The notes beneath the pieces are model-generated. The model searched no databases and had not been told where the DNA came from. It worked only from the letters and a program-made list of their open reading frames with translations. The position numbers and the translations under genes are program-made. Below, piece by piece: positions 4,978 through 8,467 of a DNA stretch of 8,467 bases. The DNA lies in contig SCUQ01000278.1 in assembly GCA_004297635.1 (NCBI GenBank), positions 1 through 8,467 on the forward strand, in the 5' to 3' direction. Each line of letters begins with the position of its first letter. The first letter of the stretch is position 1. The DNA comes from Rhizorhabdus sp. (GTDB taxonomy: Bacteria; Pseudomonadota; Alphaproteobacteria; Sphingomonadales; Sphingomonadaceae).

Positions 4978-7473
4978 ATGGCCGGCCTGGACGACTATAA
5001 CCGCAAGCGTGACTTCAAACGGACGCGCGAGCCGGCGGGCAGGCTCGGCGAGGGCAATGGCCATCGCTTCATCGTTCAGAAGCACGATGCGACCAGGCTT
5101 CATTACGACTTCCGGCTGGAGATGGACGGCGTACTGAAAAGCTGGGCGGTCACGCGTGGCCCCAGCCTCGATCCCGCCGAGAAGCGTCTGGCCGTCCGTA
5201 CCGAGGATCATCCGATCTCCTATGCGGAGTTCGAAGGGACCATACCCGCGGGCGAATATGGCGGCGGCACGGTGATGCTGTGGGACAAGGGCAGCTGGGC
5301 GCCGATCGAAGGCAAGAGCGCGAAGGATATCGAGAAGGGCCATCTCCACTTCACCCTCGATGGCGAACGGATGAAGGGCGAATGGCTGTTGGTGCGGATG
5401 AAGGGGCGGCCGGGCGAGAAGCGCGAGAACTGGCTGCTCCGCAAGATCGACGATGAGGCCGCGGGCGGGGCCGACGATCTGGTCGCGCGCGCGCTGACCA
5501 GCATCAAGACCGGCCGGACCATGGCCGAGATCGCCGCCGACAAGAAGGGCGAGGCGAGCCTGAAGGGCAAGCGCGGCAAGGCGTTCGATGCGATCATGGC
5601 GGAGGCCGACAGGCACACGGCCAAGGTGGATCGCCGCCCGCGTCGCAGCGGCGCCAAGCCTCCAGCCTTCCGGAAGCCGCAGCTCGCCACGCTTGTCGAC
5701 CATGTGCCGACCGGCAGCCAGTGGATCCATGAGATCAAGTTCGACGGATATCGTGCCTTGATCGCCGCGGCGGGCAGCGCAGTGAAGATATTCACCCGCT
5801 CGGGCCTGGACTGGACGGAGAAGTTCGCGCCCGTGGCCGAGGCGGTGGCCGCGCTCGATCTGCCGCCGGTATTGATCGACGGAGAGATCATCGTGCGCGG
5901 CAGCGATGGCAATCCCAGCTTCTCCGCGTTGCAGAAGGCGATCAGAGGCGAGGGCAAAGGTCTGGAGCTGTTCGCGTTCGACCTGCTGATGCTGGACGGC
6001 GAGGACCTGACGAAGCTGGGCAATGTCGAGCGCAAGGCGCGGCTGGCGCCGTTGCTGCCCGGCGACGATCCGATCGTCCATTATGCCGATCATGTCGTCG
6101 GCGCCGGCGAGAAGCTGTTCGACGCGATGTGCAGTGCCGGGCAGGAGGGCATCATCTCCAAGCGCGCCGACGCGCCCTATCGGGGCGACCGCACGACCAG
6201 CTGGCTCAAGGTGAAATGCACGCGACGACAGGAGTTCGTGATCATCGGCTGGAGCCCGAGCAGCGCGGCGGGCCGCCGCTTCCGCTCATTGCTGCTCGCG
6301 CAGAACAGCGACGGCAAACTGGTATATGCGGGCAAGGTCGGCACGGGCTTCGATCAGGACGCGATGGAGATGCTGTCCGCGATGTTCGCGGCGCGCGAAC
6401 GCAAGACCGCCCCGGTCGATGTGCCTCGCGCCGAAGCCCGCGGGGCGCATTGGGTGAAGCCCGACCTCGTCGCGGAGATCGCCTTCGCCGAATTCACCGA
6501 CGACCATGTGCTACGCCATGCTAGTTTCCTGGGTCTGCGGTCCGACAAGAAGGCGGCCGATGTCAAACCGGAGAAGCCGATGCCGATCGAGCAGGCCGTC
6601 GAGCCGGAGGAGCCGCCGGTCCGGATCAGCAATCCCGACCGAGTGATCTTTCCGGAGGCCGGGGCCACCAAGGGCGATCTGGCGGCCTATTATCAGGCGG
6701 TTGCGCCGCTGATCCTGCCATGGTTGGCGCACCGGCCGGTCAGTCTTGTCCGCTGCCCGCAGGGCCGGGCCAGGCAGTGCTTTTTCCAGAAGCATGATTC
6801 GGGCTCCTTCGGGGAGCATGTCCACCATGTGCCCATACTGGAGAAGGATGGCGGCAAAGAGGACTATATCTACATCGAGGATGTTCCCGGCATTCTTGCC
6901 TGTATCCAGATGGGGACGATCGAATTCCATATCTGGGGATCGCGGATCGACGATGTCGAGAAACCCGACCGGATGATCTTCGATCTCGATCCGGATACCG
7001 GGTTGGATTTCGCCGATGTGAAGAAGGCCGCGACGGACATCCGGGCGATGCTGGCGGATATCGGGCTGGTGAGCTTTCCGATGCTGTCGGGCGGCAAGGG
7101 CATCCATGTCGTCGTGCCGCTGCGACCCGAGGCGGAGTGGCCGAAGGTCAAGGATTTCGCGCACCGCTTCGCCGAGGCACTGGCGCAGGCCGAACCGGAG
7201 CGCTTCGTCGCCACCATGGCCAAGGCAAAACGGGTCGGCCGGATCTTCATCGACTATCTGCGCAACCAGCGCGGCTCGACCGCGGTCGTTCCGTTCAGCG
7301 TCCGCGCGCGTGAAGGAGCGCCGGTCGCGGCGCCGGTCAGTTGGGCGGAGCTGGACGGGTTCGACAAGGCGGGCGCCTTCACGATCAGGGATGCGAAGAA
7401 ACTGGCGGCGCGGGCCTCATCCAAGGCGCTGAAGGGGTGGGGCCTCGCGGATCAGGCGCTGCCGGATTTATAG
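4978..7473 (+). CDS. ligD: LigD, multifunctional NHEJ DNA ligase (phosphoesterase-ligase-polymerase)
   Basis: This 831-residue enzyme processes, fills and seals DNA ends bound by Ku. Domains run PE-LIG-POL, the Pseudomonas-type order. The 3'-phosphoesterase (PE) domain (~1-190) has HDATRLHYDFRLE (36-48) with His36, His42, Asp44 and Arg46, plus His78 and Tyr82 in EDHPISYAEFEG. The ligase (LIG) domain (~215-520) has motif I EIKFDGYR with the AMP-accepting Lys254, motif III LIDGEIIV (289-296), IIIa LFAFDLLMLDG, IV EGIISKR (390-396) and V SWLKVK (408-413), followed by an OB-fold. The archaeo-eukaryotic-primase-type polymerase (POL) domain (~545-831) has the metal-binding DLDP (Asp669, Asp671), Asp759 in RIFIDYLRN, SGGKGIH (704-710) and His651. 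All three active sites look intact. The linker at ~515-550 is charged. No strong Shine-Dalgarno is needed so close to the ku stop, which suggests translational coupling. Confidence 0.97.
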   Translation: MAGLDDYNRKRDFKRTREPAGRLGEGNGHRFIVQKHDATRLHYDFRLEMDGVLKSWAVTRGPSLDPAEKRLAVRTEDHPISYAEFEGTIPAGEYGGGTVMLWDKGSWAPIEGKSAKDIEKGHLHFTLDGERMKGEWLLVRMKGRPGEKRENWLLRKIDDEAAGGADDLVARALTSIKTGRTMAEIAADKKGEASLKGKRGKAFDAIMAEADRHTAKVDRRPRRSGAKPPAFRKPQLATLVDHVPTGSQWIHEIKFDGYRALIAAAGSAVKIFTRSGLDWTEKFAPVAEAVAALDLPPVLIDGEIIVRGSDGNPSFSALQKAIRGEGKGLELFAFDLLMLDGEDLTKLGNVERKARLAPLLPGDDPIVHYADHVVGAGEKLFDAMCSAGQEGIISKRADAPYRGDRTTSWLKVKCTRRQEFVIIGWSPSSAAGRRFRSLLLAQNSDGKLVYAGKVGTGFDQDAMEMLSAMFAARERKTAPVDVPRAEARGAHWVKPDLVAEIAFAEFTDDHVLRHASFLGLRSDKKAADVKPEKPMPIEQAVEPEEPPVRISNPDRVIFPEAGATKGDLAAYYQAVAPLILPWLAHRPVSLVRCPQGRARQCFFQKHDSGSFGEHVHHVPILEKDGGKEDYIYIEDVPGILACIQMGTIEFHIWGSRIDDVEKPDRMIFDLDPDTGLDFADVKKAATDIRAMLADIGLVSFPMLSGGKGIHVVVPLRPEAEWPKVKDFAHRFAEALAQAEPERFVATMAKAKRVGRIFIDYLRNQRGSTAVVPFSVRAREGAPVAAPVSWAELDGFDKAGAFTIRDAKKLAARASSKALKGWGLADQALPDL

Positions 7474-7504
7474 TCGCGGATCTGGGAAGATGGAGAGAAA
7501 CGAC

Positions 7505-7843
7505 ATGTTCGTCGCGGTCTATTGGTGGCGGGTCCACCCCGGCAAGGAGGAACAGTTCATCCGCGCCTGGACGCGCGGGACCGAACTCATCCGTGACATT
7601 TACGGCAGCTATGGCTCGCGGCTCCATCGCGATGCAGATGGCCGCTTCGTCGGCTATGCCGAATGGCCCGACGAAGCGACATGGCGGCATGCCTTCGACC
7701 ACAAGATGACCTATGAGGAGCCGGAGACGCGCGCGGCCTTCGAGGATGCTGTCTGTGAGGTGCCGCCCGACGCCGACCCGATCTTCACCATGACGGTCGT
7801 CAGCGATCGACTGACATTGCGGACCAGCCCCGCAACGGACTGA
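7505..7843 (+). CDS. ABM-like (antibiotic biosynthesis monooxygenase family) ferredoxin-fold protein
   Basis: The 112-residue protein starts with a beta strand (MFVAVYWWRVHPGKEEQF) followed by a helix (IRAWTRGTELIRDIYGS), then RLHRDADGRFVGYAEWPDEATWRHAF, the usual pattern of small dimeric alpha/beta-barrel ABM proteins: a WxVxPGKEEEF opening and an aromatic strand before the second helix. Members include cofactor-free monooxygenases and many proteins without known reaction, so no substrate is claimed. I chose ATG 7505 because GGAGAG (7492-7497) sits 7 nt upstream; an in-frame ATG at 7490 overlaps that site. It begins 31 nt after ligD on the same strand with no visible terminator, so it may be read through from the ku-ligD transcript. 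A role in end-joining is not implied. Confidence 0.75.
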   Translation: MFVAVYWWRVHPGKEEQFIRAWTRGTELIRDIYGSYGSRLHRDADGRFVGYAEWPDEATWRHAFDHKMTYEEPETRAAFEDAVCEVPPDADPIFTMTVVSDRLTLRTSPATD

Positions 7844-7865
7844 ACCCCGCTGCGCTCCTTTCGTT
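7841..7865 (+). promoter_or_regulatory. Weak EcfG-like promoter before the dehydrogenase
   Basis: TGAAC (7841-7845) and CGTT (7862-7865) are separated by exactly 16 nt. The -10 element matches the EcfG consensus, while the -35 has T instead of G at its first base. Transcription would begin near 7871-7875, a leader of only 12-16 nt before ATG 7887. The stress-type product of the gene and the better motif before ku make it more credible, but one -35 mismatch is a real weakness. Confidence 0.35.
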
Positions 7866-7880
7866 GATCGATCGAAGGAG
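7855..7880 (+). promoter_or_regulatory. Hairpin that would sequester the dehydrogenase ribosome binding site
   Basis: CTCCT (7855-7859) pairs with AGGAG (7876-7880), and TCG (7861-7863) with CGA (7873-7875), giving 8 bp with one bulged T around a 9-nt loop. AGGAG is the Shine-Dalgarno of the gene starting at 7887. In a read-through transcript from upstream genes the site would be hidden. A transcript starting near 7872 would lack the left arm and be free. This is inference from pairing only. Confidence 0.35.
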
Positions 7881-7886
7881 AGCGAC

Positions 7887-8467
7887 ATGACCGACAGCCA
7901 GGACCCGATGATCCACGAAGATGCCCTGCCGGGGCATGAGAGCGGGCTGGAGCCCAAGCCCGAATGGGCGCCGCGCTATGCGGGCTCGGGACGGCTCGCG
8001 GGAAAGGTGGCGCTCATCACCGGCGCCGACAGCGGCATCGGCCGTGCGGTTGCCGCGCTCTATGCGCGCGAAGGCGCCGACGTCGCGATCCTCTATCTGT
8101 CCGAGCATGACGATGCCGGACGGACCGCGGACATCGTCCGCGGCGAAGGGCGCCGGGCGATCACGATCGCCGGCGATATCGGCGACAAGGCCTTTTGCGA
8201 CCGTGCGGTGGCCGAGACGATCGAAAAGCTCGGGCAAATCGACATCCTCGTCAACAATGCCGGCGAGCAGCACCCCGACAAGGACATCACCGATATTACC
8301 GAGGAACAGCTCCGCCGTACCTTCCAGACCAATATCTTCGGGATGTTCTTCCTGACCCAGGCGGTGCGACCGCATCTCAGGCAGGGCGCGGCGATCATCA
8401 ACTGCACCTCGGTCACGATGTATCAGGGCAGCAAGGAACTGCTCGACTATTCGAGCACCAAGGGCGC
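7887..8467 (+). CDS. SDR family oxidoreductase, general-stress type, N-terminal part (3' end outside window)
   Basis: The first 193 residues of a classical short-chain dehydrogenase/reductase are present, roughly two thirds of the usual ~280-290. A family-typical extension (EPKPEWAPRYAGSGRL, 22-37) leads into the Rossmann fold. The cofactor motif is TGADSGIG (45-52), followed by NNAG (123-126), and the catalytic residues are Ser175, Tyr188 and Lys192 (YSSTK). The N-terminal extension and GSGRLAGKVALITGADSGIGRA resemble the YghA / general stress protein 39 subgroup. These are NAD(P)-dependent oxidoreductases often induced by osmotic or oxidative stress; the physiological substrate is unknown. 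The start is supported by AAGGAG (7875-7880), 6 nt upstream of ATG 7887. It lies 43 nt after the ABM-like gene, with its own possible promoter and a hairpin over the ribosome binding site. The frame is open to the window edge. Confidence 0.93.
   Translation, partial: MTDSQDPMIHEDALPGHESGLEPKPEWAPRYAGSGRLAGKVALITGADSGIGRAVAALYAREGADVAILYLSEHDDAGRTADIVRGEGRRAITIAGDIGDKAFCDRAVAETIEKLGQIDILVNNAGEQHPDKDITDITEEQLRRTFQTNIFGMFFLTQAVRPHLRQGAAIINCTSVTMYQGSKELLDYSSTKG

Noticed and set aside
4054..6093. 679-codon open frame on the minus strand
   Set aside because: It lies wholly antisense to ku and ligD, whose catalytic motifs are intact. Long antisense frames are expected in GC-rich coding DNA, and the translation shows no recognisable domain.

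Overview
The window looks like chromosomal DNA of a GC-rich alphaproteobacterium, most likely a sphingomonad (Sphingomonadaceae). The pointers are strong G/C preference at third codon positions, a LigD with the domain order PE-LIG-POL next to a single ku gene, EcfG-like promoter motifs, and an RTX protein with a type I secretion C-terminus. The genus assignment is inference; no rRNA or other marker is present.

Layout: (i) positions 1-291 hold the 3' end of an ATP-dependent DNA ligase of the type usually found beside an Lhr-like helicase and a cisplatin-resistance exonuclease. (ii) A short minus-strand gene (298-600) for a putative exported protein of unknown function converges on it. (iii) Positions 601-849 are non-coding. 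They hold two short hairpins and a 66-bp decayed copy of the 3' end of a class-V aminotransferase gene. (iv) An RTX calcium-binding protein (850-2682, +) meets, stop to stop with a shared CTAG, an intact aminotransferase-fold PLP enzyme with a Tat signal (2679-3953, -). (v) A divergent intergenic region with an EcfG-like promoter leads into ku (4081-4974) and ligD (4978-7473), the complete two-gene bacterial non-homologous end-joining module. (vi) Downstream on the same strand lie a small ABM-like ferredoxin-fold protein (7505-7843) and the first 193 residues of a stress-type short-chain dehydrogenase (7887 to the window end). A second, weaker EcfG-like motif and a hairpin that would cover the ribosome binding site precede the dehydrogenase.

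How the genes fit together: Ku binds double-strand ends and recruits LigD, which processes, fills and seals them. The ligase at the left edge belongs to a different DNA-repair cluster, so two ATP-dependent ligases lie within about 7.5 kb. The promoter motifs suggest that NHEJ and the dehydrogenase are part of the general stress response. The RTX/aminotransferase block between the two ligases looks like a rearranged accessory segment: the RTX gene is bracketed by the intact and the decayed aminotransferase 3' ends. I found no clearly new defence or mobile system. The most unusual structural feature is that bracketed RTX gene.
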